A stretch of 6,688 nucleotides of DNA from Terriglobales bacterium (lineage in GTDB: Bacteria > Acidobacteriota > Terriglobia > Terriglobales > Acidobacteriaceae): assembly GCA_030043575.1 (NCBI GenBank), contig JASHXK010000532.1:1-6688 (forward strand), written 5' to 3'. Within the stretch, counting starts at the first letter, position 1. The number at the start of each line of letters is the position of its first letter. The notes under the pieces are model-generated. The model did no database searches and was not told where the DNA came from. It saw nothing but the letters and a program-made list of their open reading frames with translations. The translations under genes were made by a program, and so were the position numbers. Of this stretch, positions 1 to 5,609 are shown in pieces.

Positions 1-658
1 GAGCAAAAGCTGTAGAGCGAGGTCAGCGTTCCACTGGGGGTAATCTTGAAGACTGTGCCGCTACTGTTGAGTCCGTGGTCTCCGCCCGCTGCGGTGGTCC
101 CGTAGAAATTGCCGTCAGTCGCTTGTATCAGCCCGGCGCGGGGGCCCTCGCCATCGCTGCCTTCAAAGCTGTGCAGCGTAGTCAGCGTTCCGCTCGCGCT
201 GATCTTGAAGACCGTGCCCAGACCGTTGACGCCGCCAACGTAGGTTGTTCCGTAGAAGTTCCCGTCGCTGCCTTGCAGCAGCGCGCCGTAAGGTTCCGAA
301 CCGTCGGTGCTATCGAAGCTGTGGAGCGTGGTCAGCGCGCCGCTGGAGGTGATCTTGAACACCGTGCCACAGATGAAACGCGGGCTGCAGTTGACGCCGC
401 CCTCCACGGTGGTTCCGTAAAAGTTGCCGTCGGTGCCCTGCGCCAGCCCGCCGTAGGGATACTCGCCGTCGGCGCAGTTGCGTTGCGAGCAAAAGCTGTA
501 GAGCGTGGTCAGTGTTCCGCCGGGAGTGATTTTGAAGACCGCGCCCTCATTGTTGGCTCCGCCATAGTAGGTGGTCCCGTAGAAATTGCCGTCCGTCGCT
601 TGTATCAGCCCGGCGTAGGGGTTAGCGCCGTTACTACCGTCGAAGCTGTGGAGCGTCG
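1..658 (-). repeat. Tandem repeats of about 150-180 bp inside the GloVer gene, with a three-unit super-period
   Basis: The coding repeats are visible at DNA level. The 19-mer at 1-19 (gagcaaaagctgtagagcg) recurs exactly at 487-505. The stretch at 93-116 recurs exactly at 570-593, and the stretch at 121-138 recurs at 598-615. The offsets are 486, 477 and 477 bp, which is three repeat units rather than one. Units 1 and 4 are therefore closer to each other than to their neighbours, and units 2 and 5 begin alike (T/S-L-Y-S-F-C). This suggests that a block of three units was duplicated after the single unit had already been amplified. Confidence 0.85.
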
Positions 659-746
659 TGAGCTCTTGTGCGGGCGAGGCAATCGCCGTCGCCGCGCAAA
701 GCGCGAACAGGGTGCCGGCGATCTTCAACCTTGCAGGTTTGTTCAT
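1..746 (-). CDS. GloVer tandem-repeat exported protein, N-terminal 248 residues (runs off the left edge)
   Basis: The minus strand is open from an ATG at 746-744 to the window edge with no stop, so the C-terminus is missing. Residues 1-27 form a Sec signal peptide (positive MNKPARLK, hydrophobic core, likely cleavage near SPA-Q). The rest is tandem units: residues 31-80, 81-139, 140-189, 190-242, and a fifth starting at 243. Each reads roughly T-L-H/Y-S-F, then P-Y-x-G-L, the core DGNFYGTT, a GG turn, G-T-V-F-K-I-T and S-G-T-L-T. This is the Gloeo/Verruco (GloVer, TIGR03803-type) repeat, known from exported proteins of Acidobacteriota, Verrucomicrobia and cyanobacteria. A beta-propeller or similar beta-rich fold is inferred. 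No enzymatic function is known to me. Unit 2 is longer and carries four cysteines (C86, C91, C120, C126). Such proteins often end in a surface-anchor or sorting domain, which would lie outside this window. The start is supported by the signal peptide and a purine-rich AGGCGGGA just upstream. Confidence 0.93.
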   Translation of the reverse strand, partial: MNKPARLKIAGTLFALCAATAIASPAQELTTLHSFDGSNGANPYAGLIQATDGNFYGTTYYGGANNEGAVFKITPGGTLTTLYSFCSQRNCADGEYPYGGLAQGTDGNFYGTTVEGGVNCSPRFICGTVFKITSSGALTTLHSFDSTDGSEPYGALLQGSDGNFYGTTYVGGVNGLGTVFKISASGTLTTLHSFEGSDGEGPRAGLIQATDGNFYGTTAAGGDHGLNSSGTVFKITPSGTLTSLYSFC

Positions 747-771
747 AGTCCCGCCTTTCGTTCCCGATGAC

Positions 772-800
772 TTTAAAGAATCAGGCGGGCGGTGTGTCAC
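772..800 (-). promoter_or_regulatory. Candidate sigma70-type promoter for the GloVer gene
   Basis: On the minus strand GTGACA (800-795, 5 of 6 to TTGACA) is followed after 17 bp by TTTAAA (777-772, 4 of 6 to TATAAT). A start of transcription near 765 would leave a leader of about 20 nt before the ATG. A second perfect TTGACA lies upstream on the same strand (822-817) next to the 8-bp palindrome AAACGTTT (809-816), but it has no good -10. This is a pattern match only. Confidence 0.4.
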
Positions 801-886
801 GAAAGGGTAAACGTTTTGTCAAAAGTAAGGTGATTCCTCAACCCCCATCCCCGCAAACTGCACATCCGTGCCCGTTCCCACCACGT

Positions 887-915
887 TCGTCACTCCGGTG
901 CTCACGCCGTACAAT
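887..915 (+). promoter_or_regulatory. Weak candidate promoter for the DUF2911 gene
   Basis: TACAAT (910-915, 5 of 6 to the -10 consensus) has TCGTCA (887-892, 4 of 6 to the -35) 17 bp upstream. Transcription starting near 922 would give a leader of about 100 nt. A second possible -10, TTATAC at 994-999, is closer to the gene but lacks a -35. The rest of the 747-1024 spacer shows no further gene. Confidence 0.28.
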
Positions 916-1010
916 CGTTGCAGTCCAAGTTTTCCGAAAGAATCCGTGGGGCGAGCCACGTATCTGCGGGGGCGATCCGCCGCCGGAATCACGTTATACG
1001 AGAAAGAAAA

Positions 1011-1016
1011 GAGAGG
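1011..1016 (+). promoter_or_regulatory. Ribosome binding site of the DUF2911 gene
   Basis: GAGAGG lies 8 nt before the ATG at 1025. It decides this start over the longer open frame that begins at 767, whose extra 86 residues resemble no protein and would bury the signal peptide. Confidence 0.7.
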
Positions 1017-1024
1017 TACCTACC

Positions 1025-2083
1025 ATGAGCAAACTTCGCTTCCTCGTGCTTCCTTGCCTGTTGCTGATTGCCGTACTTGCGAGCGCGCAATCTACCCAGA
1101 TGAATCTTCCGCTGCAAAGCCAGGCCGCGAAGGTGACGCAGACCATCGGCATCACAAACATCACCATCGACTACCATCGCCCGCTGGTTAACGGGCGCAA
1201 GGTGTGGGGCGGGCTGGTGCCGTACGGGGAGGTGTGGCGCGCCGGCGCCAATCTCAACACCACCATCACCTTTGCCAACGATGTCATGATCGAAGGCCAG
1301 CCGCTGCCCGCCGGAACCTATGGCCTGCACATGATTCCCACCGAAGGCGACTGGACGGTGATTTTCTCCAAGATGCACACCGCGTGGGGCAGCTTCAGCT
1401 ACAAGGAGTCGGAGGACGCTTTGCGTGTGACCGTGAAGCCCCAACCGACGGAGATGCACAACGCGCTCACCTATGACTTCGATCAACTCCAGCCCGACTC
1501 CGCCGTGGTGGTGATGAGCTGGGACAAGATCGCTGTGCCCTTCAAGGTCTCGGTCGATGTGAACAAGATTGTCGAGGCGAGCCTGCAGAACCAGCTGCGC
1601 GGCCTCTCACGATACACCTGGGACGGCTGGGACGATGCGGCGACGTACCTGGTCGACAGCAAATACGACCTTCCCGAGGCGCTGAAGTGGGAGAACAACT
1701 CGATTGGCAACGAAGACCGCTTCGAGAACGAAATGACCAAGTCGCGCATTCTAGAAGCAATGGGACAGAACGCAGAGGCGCAGCAAGCCAAAGACAAGGC
1801 GCTGGCGCTGGGTAATGCACAGCAACTCTACGGCTATGGACGCCAGTTGCAGCGCGAGGGCAAGCAGCAGGAGGCCTTCGTGGTCTTCAAGCAGGCGGCA
1901 CAGAAAGACCCCAACAACTGGCTGTCGCATGCCGGCCTGGCGCGCATCGCCGTCGGGGCAGGGAATTATTCGGAAGCCACCAAGCAGATGCAGCTGGCGC
2001 TGGCTTCCGCTCCAGATCCAGCGAAGTCGGGAGTCGAACAGCTGATCAAGCGGCTGCAGGACAAGCAGGACATCAACAAATAA
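1025..2083 (+). CDS. DUF2911 domain protein with C-terminal TPRs, exported
   Basis: This is a 352-residue protein. Residues 1-21 are a signal peptide ending A-S-A before Q22, so export to the periplasm is expected. Residues about 34-178 match DUF2911, recognised from the hallmark run D-Y-H-R-P, NGRKVWGGLVPYGEVWRAGA, then LPAGTYGLHMIP, DWTVIFS and AWGSFSY. DUF2911 is common in Bacteroidota and Acidobacteriota and its function is unknown. Residues about 266-334 form two TPR units (YGYGRQLQREGKQQEAF; LARIAVGAGNYSEA), with a probable degenerate helical pair before them (about 230-262). TPRs imply a protein-binding role. The frame stays open upstream to 767, but the ATG at 1025 is chosen because it gives a clean signal peptide and has GAGAGG at 1011-1016, 8 nt before it. 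The stop is TAA. The next gene is 125 bp downstream on the same strand, with a strong hairpin between. Confidence 0.95.
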   Translation: MSKLRFLVLPCLLLIAVLASAQSTQMNLPLQSQAAKVTQTIGITNITIDYHRPLVNGRKVWGGLVPYGEVWRAGANLNTTITFANDVMIEGQPLPAGTYGLHMIPTEGDWTVIFSKMHTAWGSFSYKESEDALRVTVKPQPTEMHNALTYDFDQLQPDSAVVVMSWDKIAVPFKVSVDVNKIVEASLQNQLRGLSRYTWDGWDDAATYLVDSKYDLPEALKWENNSIGNEDRFENEMTKSRILEAMGQNAEAQQAKDKALALGNAQQLYGYGRQLQREGKQQEAFVVFKQAAQKDPNNWLSHAGLARIAVGAGNYSEATKQMQLALASAPDPAKSGVEQLIKRLQDKQDINK

Positions 2084-2110
2084 GTCACCTCTGAACGGGG
2101 TGATATCGGC

Positions 2111-2149
2111 CCCCAGGTTAGCGTCCAAAACCCGGACGCGAACCTGGGG
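2111..2149. repeat. Strong intergenic inverted repeat (16-bp stem, 7-nt loop)
   Basis: The arms at 2111-2126 and 2134-2149 are complementary over 16 positions with one mismatch (A2120 against G2140), and the loop is AAAACCC. There is no T-run on either side, so it is not a classical intrinsic terminator on either strand. It may stabilise or cap the 3' end of the DUF2911 transcript, attenuate read-through to the next gene, or be a REP-like element. Its 12-mer CCAGGTTAGCGT (2113-2124) recurs at 5509-5520 in another gap. Confidence 0.75.
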
Positions 2150-2208
2150 CGCCAAGCTCTCCGTCACGCTGTTTCGATCCACATCTAGTTATCACTGGAG
2201 ACACAAAC

Positions 2209-2772
2209 ATGCACCGGACCTGCTTACTCGCCCTTCTGATACTCGTCGCCTTCCCACCCCAGCTTCCGGCGCAGGCAGATAAACCCCAGGCGGCGGCTCA
2301 GGCCCGCGATGGATCGCACGATTTCGATCCGCTCCTGGGAACGTGGAAGTATCACCTGAAGCGGCGACTGCATCCGCTGACCGGTTCGAACGAATGGGTG
2401 GAATTCGAAGGCACGGGCACTTGCCGCAAGATCTTCGACGGGGCGCAGATCGACGAGGGCGAGTGGAACGGCCCCACCGGCCACATCGTCGGACTGACGC
2501 TGCGCGTCTACAATCCGCAATCGCATCAGTGGCGGCTGTACTGGGACAACCAGAAGGTTGGCGTCCTCGATCCGCCGCAGGTCGGCGAGTTCAAAGACGG
2601 CGTTGGCGAGTTCTACGCGCAGGACACCATCAACGGCAAGACTATCCTGATCAAGTTCCACTGGACCAACCTCAACACCGGTACGCCGCACTTCGAGCAG
2701 TCGTTTTCGGACGACGGAGGCAAGACTTGGGAGGTGAACTGGATCACCGACCAGACACGCGTCAGTGATTAG
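2209..2772 (+). CDS. Exported DUF1579-like protein of unknown function
   Basis: This is a 187-residue protein. Residues 1-23 are a signal peptide (hydrophobic LLALLILVAF, likely cleavage at A-Q-A before D24). The mature part starts with a short Ala/Gln-rich linker. It then has F-D-P-L-L-G-T-W-K at about 39-47 and alternating strands rich in W, Y and G (for example RVYNPQSHQWRLYWDN, and SFSDDGGKTWEVNW near the end). The GTW opening and the regular pattern of paired strands resemble DUF1579-type, lipocalin-like small beta-barrel proteins. That assignment is from memory of the family and is moderate. No catalytic motif is evident. The ATG is preceded by CTGGAG (2195-2200) at 8 nt. The gene may be cotranscribed with the DUF2911 gene, but the intervening hairpin and 125-bp gap leave this open. 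The stop TAG is also the first three bases of a short dispersed repeat. Confidence 0.92.
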   Translation: MHRTCLLALLILVAFPPQLPAQADKPQAAAQARDGSHDFDPLLGTWKYHLKRRLHPLTGSNEWVEFEGTGTCRKIFDGAQIDEGEWNGPTGHIVGLTLRVYNPQSHQWRLYWDNQKVGVLDPPQVGEFKDGVGEFYAQDTINGKTILIKFHWTNLNTGTPHFEQSFSDDGGKTWEVNWITDQTRVSD

Positions 2773-2784
2773 TGAATCGTAGAT
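2770..2784 (+). repeat. Short dispersed post-stop repeat, copy 1
   Basis: TAGTGAATCGTAGAT begins exactly at the stop codon of the DUF1579-like gene. It matches 14 of 15 bases of the copy at 5489-5503, just behind the serine hydrolase gene. The core ATC-GTA-GAT is a small inverted repeat. Confidence 0.55.
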
Positions 2785-2829
2785 AGCGGATCGTATCGGA
2801 AAGGCACTGAACGGGCCACGCGCGACAAC

Positions 2830-3018
2830 CTAGCTGGCTTTGGCGTCGCTGTGCTCGCAGATGTGTCCATCTTCCCACCTCTCCAACGAGCCATCGTGGT
2901 GCGACGCAACCTTGGACTGACCGCAGTTCCGGCAGGTGGATTCGATTAGCAGGCGATCGGCGATTTGTATGTGTCCGCGGACGAATGACCTGACGTTGTC
3001 CGGTACTTCTTCTGTCAT
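2830..3018 (-). CDS. 62-aa putative zinc-knuckle protein
   Basis: This is a small acidic to neutral protein without signal peptide or membrane segment. It has C29-x-x-C32 (in STCRNCG) and, after a 20-residue spacer containing ERWEDGH, H52-x-C54. Together these could form a C-C-H-C zinc site. Three other histidines (H40, H41, H56) are nearby. I do not recognise a named family. Size and motif fit a stand-alone treble-clef or zinc-ribbon-like protein, perhaps regulatory. That it is coding is supported by a good ribosome site, GGAG (minus strand 3027-3024) 5 nt before the ATG, and by a sensible Cys/His arrangement in an otherwise gene-free stretch. A longer open frame overlaps it on the same strand (2762-3070, another frame) but has low-complexity composition. 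The gene is divergent from the 94-aa gene at 3288. Confidence 0.75.
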   Translation of the reverse strand: MTEEVPDNVRSFVRGHIQIADRLLIESTCRNCGQSKVASHHDGSLERWEDGHICEHSDAKAS

Positions 3019-3070
3019 GGCTGCTCCAACTGCACAAGTAATCCGGCGAACTTGTTGGGCGCCGAAGCAT

Positions 3071-3101
3071 TCCCTGCAGGGACAGTAACAGCGTCCCGCT
3101 G
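3071..3101. repeat. Palindromes in the 3019-3287 divergent spacer
   Basis: TCCCTGCAGGGA at 3071-3082 is a perfect 12-bp palindrome. It is followed by CAGCG-TCC-CGCTG at 3089-3101, a 5-bp stem with a 3-nt loop. Both lie 50-80 bp upstream of the 62-aa gene on its promoter side, so an operator role is possible. The remainder of the spacer holds the promoter for the 3288 gene and no further coding sequence that I can support. Confidence 0.4.
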
Positions 3102-3211
3102 CTACGTGTTAACTCTTTTGCAAATGTTTACCGACGCCTTTGGCGCTGCTTTTCCAGCCTGATGGCGCAAAATGACGCTAGGGCAGTCGTTCGTTTGTGG
3201 TGGAAATATCG

Positions 3212-3241
3212 TGGACAATTGTGATACGTTATGGATACTAT
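3212..3241 (+). promoter_or_regulatory. Candidate promoter of the 94-aa gene
   Basis: TGGACA (3212-3217, 5 of 6) and TACTAT (3236-3241, 4 of 6) are separated by 18 bp. Transcription would start near 3248, about 40 nt before the ATG. RTAACG motifs lie around it (see the next entry). Confidence 0.45.
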
Positions 3242-3274
3242 AGGTACGGTAACGCAGTACAAATACGATAACGT
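3226..3274. promoter_or_regulatory. Cluster of RTAACG motifs, possible operator
   Basis: TACGGTAACG (3245-3254) and TACGATAACG (3264-3273) are direct repeats 19 bp apart. The opposite-strand copy ACGTTAT (3226-3232) mirrors ATAACGT (3268-3274). They straddle the predicted -10 and transcription start of the 3288 gene, where a repressor would bind. The regulator is unknown, and small chance repeats cannot be excluded. Confidence 0.35.
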
Positions 3275-3287
3275 GGCAATTTAAGCT

Positions 3288-3572
3288 ATGGCTAACAGAA
3301 AAACTTCTCCTCCTGTCGCCAATTTCAAGACCATCTCGCAGGATGACCTGCCATTTGGCCGTAAAGGCAAGCACAACGAGATCGTGCATCAGCTGCTCGA
3401 CGACATTCATCAGCTGGAAGCGGGTCGCGCCATCAAAATCCCGCTGTCCGAACTGGCCGGCTCCAAAGCCAATATCCGCTCGGCGCTCAACCGCGCGACA
3501 CGGCAACGGAACCTCGAGGTAGCTACGTCCAGCGACGACGATTACTTTTACGTGTGGAAGCCTGAGTCGTAA
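3288..3572 (+). CDS. Uncharacterised 94-aa cytoplasmic protein
   Basis: There is no signal peptide or membrane segment. Residues 1-28 are basic and probably flexible (ANRKTSPPV, then FGRKGKH). Residues about 29-45 are a predicted helix (EIVHQLLDDIHQLEAG). They are followed by a short strand with I-K-I-P-L-S-E-L, a second helix with several arginines (NIRSALNRATRQRN) and a terminal strand pair, VATSSDDDYFYVWK. The order helix, strand, Arg-rich helix, beta-hairpin resembles a small winged or MerR-like nucleic-acid-binding fold, but this is inference and I recognise no family. The ATG at 3288 has no clear Shine-Dalgarno. Coding is supported by the well-formed amphipathic pattern, a plausible promoter upstream, and the absence of a better reading on the opposite strand. 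It stands alone, about 100 bp before the serine hydrolase gene. Confidence 0.82.
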   Translation: MANRKTSPPVANFKTISQDDLPFGRKGKHNEIVHQLLDDIHQLEAGRAIKIPLSELAGSKANIRSALNRATRQRNLEVATSSDDDYFYVWKPES

Positions 3573-3610
3573 CGCATTCGAAATTCCGCAGCTTTCGATG
3601 AACCGTGAGC

Positions 3611-3646
3611 TATCATAGCCCTCGGTCTGCGTCCGGAGGCCAGACC
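3611..3646 (+). promoter_or_regulatory. Possible -10 element and leader hairpin before the serine hydrolase gene
   Basis: TATCAT at 3611-3616 matches the -10 consensus in 5 of 6 positions but has no convincing -35. Just downstream GGTCTG (3624-3629) and CAGACC (3641-3646) form a 6-bp stem around an 11-nt loop containing TCCGGA. It would sit in the 5' leader. No T-run follows, so it is not an obvious terminator for the upstream gene. Confidence 0.3.
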
Positions 3647-3669
3647 TGTGTTGATCGCAGTCACAGGCT

Positions 3670-5484
3670 ATGAAACTGCATTGCTCGATCTGCTGCGTCG
3701 CCACCCTCATCACAACATTTCTTGTCGGCTCCGGATGGGCGCAGCTTCAGGCTGCGCAAAATCTTGCCGGAGACTGGCAGGGCTCGCTCAACACGTCCGC
3801 AGGCTCTTTGCCGCTGGTGCTGCATCTCACGGCTGTCGACAACAAGCTGACGGCGACCCTCGACAGTCCGGCGCAAGGCGCTTACGGGCTTGCCGGCAGT
3901 AACGCCCAGCTGAACGGATCGCACTTCAGCTTCGAAGTGCCGTCGGTCCACGGAAGCTACTCGGGAACGGTGAGCGCCGACGGCAAGACCATCTCCGGCA
4001 TGTGGACGCAAGGGCAGTCCATCGGGCTAGTGTTCAAGCAGGAATCGAGTGCAGGCACTCTCGCGCAGGTCAAGCCGTCGCCGATTGACGGCGATTGGGC
4101 AGGAACACTGCATGCCGGTGAGGTCTCGCTGCGTGTGGTGTTTCACTTCCACGCCGCGCCGGGCGGCAAGATCAACTGCTCGCTCGACTCGCTCGATCAG
4201 GGCGCGCTGGGCATTGCCTGCGACAACGTCAAGCTCACTGGCCAGAAGCTGACGCTGGATGCGCCTCCAGTTCACGGCACCTACACCGCAACGCTCAGCG
4301 CCGATGGCAACAAGATGAGCGGCACCTGGAATCAGGGTGTTCCGCTGCCGTTGGAACTCACACGGCAGGCCAAGGCTCCGGGAGCGTCTGTGGCTCCGCC
4401 CGCGCCTGCGCCCGCCGGGCCGCCAGTCGCGCTGGCCAATCTGAAGCCGGTGCTCGATAAAGAGCTCGCGCCGGTGATCGCCGCGTGGCCGCAAGCGGGA
4501 CTGGTGGTGGGTCTAGCGGTTGGAGGCGAGCGCAAGACCTTCGCCTATGGGACGGCGAAGACCGATACCATCTTCGAGATCGGATCGGTAACCAAAACCT
4601 TCACCGGCCTGGCGCTGGCACAGATGGTCGAGCAGCACAGGGTCTCGCTGGATGAGCTACTGCGCGAGCTTCTTCCGGCCGGAACTGTGGCGAAACCAGC
4701 GTCCGGAGCGGAGATCACCTTGCTCGATCTGGCGACGCAGCACTCCGGCCTGCCGCGTCTGCCGGAGGACTTTGCCCAACACGCGACACAAGCTGATCCC
4801 TACGCGCGCTACACTGCCAAGAACGCATACGACTACATGGCGCAGCATGGTGTCGCGCGGCCGGAGAAGGCCGATTTTCTCTACAGCAACTTCGGCTTTG
4901 GCTTGCTGGGACAGGTGCTGGCCGACAAAGCCGGCGAGTCCTACGCAGCGCTGATTCAGCAGCAGGTTACGGGACCGCTGGCGATGAACGACACTGCGGT
5001 TGAGCTGTCAGCGGCGCAGCAGGCGCGGCTCATCCAGGGTTACAACGGCGGGCACGAGAAGGCGCATCCGTGGAGCTTTCAATCCATGGCGGGCGCGGGC
5101 GCGCTGCACTCTACCGTTGGCGACCTGCTGACTTACGCCGAGGCTTACCTGCATCCCGGCAAGATTCCCGCTGCGCGTGGCGGACCGGCTTCGACTTTGC
5201 CGGCCGCTTTGCGATTGGCGCAGCAGCCGCAAGCCGATGGGCCCGGTGAAACGAAGATCGCCCTGGCGTGGCTATACCGTCCCGAGACTGGTGTCTATTG
5301 GCACGACGGCGGCACAGCAGGATATGCGTCGGTGGTATCCTTCGAGCCCAAGCTCGATCGCGCGATTGTCGTGCTCTACAACTGCCTCGATATGAATCCC
5401 GGCAAGCCGCAGCTCAGCGATCTGGTCGCGTCGAACATCCGAGCGTTGATGGATGGCAAGCCGGTGCCGGCGATCGGGCAATAG
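3670..5484 (+). CDS. Exported serine hydrolase (beta-lactamase/class C PBP family) with a duplicated N-terminal domain
   Basis: This is a 604-residue protein. Residues 1-24 are a signal peptide (cleavage at G-W-A before Q25). Residues 31-124 and 139-233 are two copies of one beta-rich domain. Both run GDWxG, a hydrophobic strand, L-D-S-x-x-Q-G-A, V-H-G-x-Y, S-A-D-G, then M-W-T-Q-G or T-W-N-Q-G. A Pro/Ala-rich linker follows (about 234-255). The C-terminal 350 residues are a Beta-lactamase domain (PF00144 type) with all three catalytic signatures: S306-V-T-K309 (nucleophile and general base), Y405-S-N407, and H545-D-G547 in place of KTG. Relatives include class C beta-lactamases, DD-peptidases, and esterases such as EstB. 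The HxG third motif is common in the esterase and peptidase members, so antibiotic resistance should not be assumed. The duplicated domain may bind substrate or wall. The ribosome site is weak, and the start is set by the signal peptide. The TAG stop lies in an inverted-repeat arm. Confidence 0.95.
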   Translation: MKLHCSICCVATLITTFLVGSGWAQLQAAQNLAGDWQGSLNTSAGSLPLVLHLTAVDNKLTATLDSPAQGAYGLAGSNAQLNGSHFSFEVPSVHGSYSGTVSADGKTISGMWTQGQSIGLVFKQESSAGTLAQVKPSPIDGDWAGTLHAGEVSLRVVFHFHAAPGGKINCSLDSLDQGALGIACDNVKLTGQKLTLDAPPVHGTYTATLSADGNKMSGTWNQGVPLPLELTRQAKAPGASVAPPAPAPAGPPVALANLKPVLDKELAPVIAAWPQAGLVVGLAVGGERKTFAYGTAKTDTIFEIGSVTKTFTGLALAQMVEQHRVSLDELLRELLPAGTVAKPASGAEITLLDLATQHSGLPRLPEDFAQHATQADPYARYTAKNAYDYMAQHGVARPEKADFLYSNFGFGLLGQVLADKAGESYAALIQQQVTGPLAMNDTAVELSAAQQARLIQGYNGGHEKAHPWSFQSMAGAGALHSTVGDLLTYAEAYLHPGKIPAARGGPASTLPAALRLAQQPQADGPGETKIALAWLYRPETGVYWHDGGTAGYASVVSFEPKLDRAIVVLYNCLDMNPGKPQLSDLVASNIRALMDGKPVPAIGQ

Positions 5485-5541
5485 GGGATAGTCAATCGTA
5501 GATTGCGTCCAGGTTAGCGTTAGCGCCCGCGCCCCCTATTG
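5479..5541. repeat. Inverted repeat spanning the stop of the serine hydrolase gene and the next promoter
   Basis: CAATAGGGG (5479-5487, containing the TAG stop) and CCCCTATTG (5533-5541) are exact reverse complements separated by 45 nt. Inside is the small hairpin CAATC-GTA-GATTG (5493-5505). The right arm runs into the TTGACA of the following promoter. No T-run marks it as an intrinsic terminator. It could fold at the mRNA 3' end or be a mobile REP-like relic. Confidence 0.6.
5489..5520 (+). repeat. Short dispersed repeats, second copies
   Basis: TAGTCAATCGTAGAT at 5489-5503 matches 14 of 15 bases at 2770-2784. CCAGGTTAGCGT at 5509-5520 is identical to 2113-2124, inside the strong hairpin after the DUF2911 gene. 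Both kinds of copy are intergenic and lie directly behind a gene. Confidence 0.5.
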
Positions 5542-5566
5542 ACATTACCGCTGTGAATGCTAGTGT
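5539..5566 (+). promoter_or_regulatory. Candidate promoter of the 123-aa exported protein gene
   Basis: A perfect -35 TTGACA (5539-5544) is followed after 16 bp by TAGTGT (5561-5566). The -10 itself is poor (3 of 6) but has the extended TGn in front (TGC, 5558-5560). Transcription would start near 5573, some 37 nt before the ATG. Confidence 0.45.
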
Positions 5567-5599
5567 TGCGCTGTTACGCCACTTCAACCGAGCTACAAC

Positions 5600-5604
5600 G
5601 GGAG
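5600..5604 (+). promoter_or_regulatory. Ribosome binding site deciding the start at 5610
   Basis: GGGAG lies 5 nt before the ATG at 5610. An in-frame ATG at 5553 would add 19 residues ahead of the signal peptide and has no such site. Confidence 0.75.
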
Positions 5605-5609
5605 CCTTG

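Noticed and set aside
75..770. Plus-strand open frame of 231 codons
   Set aside because: It is the antisense shadow of the GloVer repeats. The minus strand gives a signal peptide and clear repeated units, while this frame gives only repetitive V-E-R-G-type composition.
767..1024. Upstream extension of the DUF2911 frame
   Set aside because: It adds 86 low-complexity residues before a complete signal peptide, and the good ribosome site is at 1011-1016.
989..1486. Minus-strand open frame of 165 codons
   Set aside because: It is antisense to the conserved DUF2911 domain, with Arg/His/Gly-rich composition typical of GC-rich shadows.
2085..2103. TCACC/GGTGA stem right after the DUF2911 stop
   Set aside because: A 5-bp stem with a 9-nt loop is within chance and there is no T-run.
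2762..3070. Longer minus-strand frame overlapping the 62-aa gene
   Set aside because: It is Arg/Ser-rich without motifs and lacks a ribosome site as good as that of the 62-aa frame.
3089..3130. Possible integron attC-like site (short stems plus GTTAACT)
   Set aside because: The arms are too short, the required paired core sites are missing, and no integrase or cassette array is present.
3102..3713. Minus-strand open frame of 203 codons
   Set aside because: It lies antisense to the 94-aa gene and the spacers on both sides and shows no recognisable domain. The plus-strand protein is better structured.
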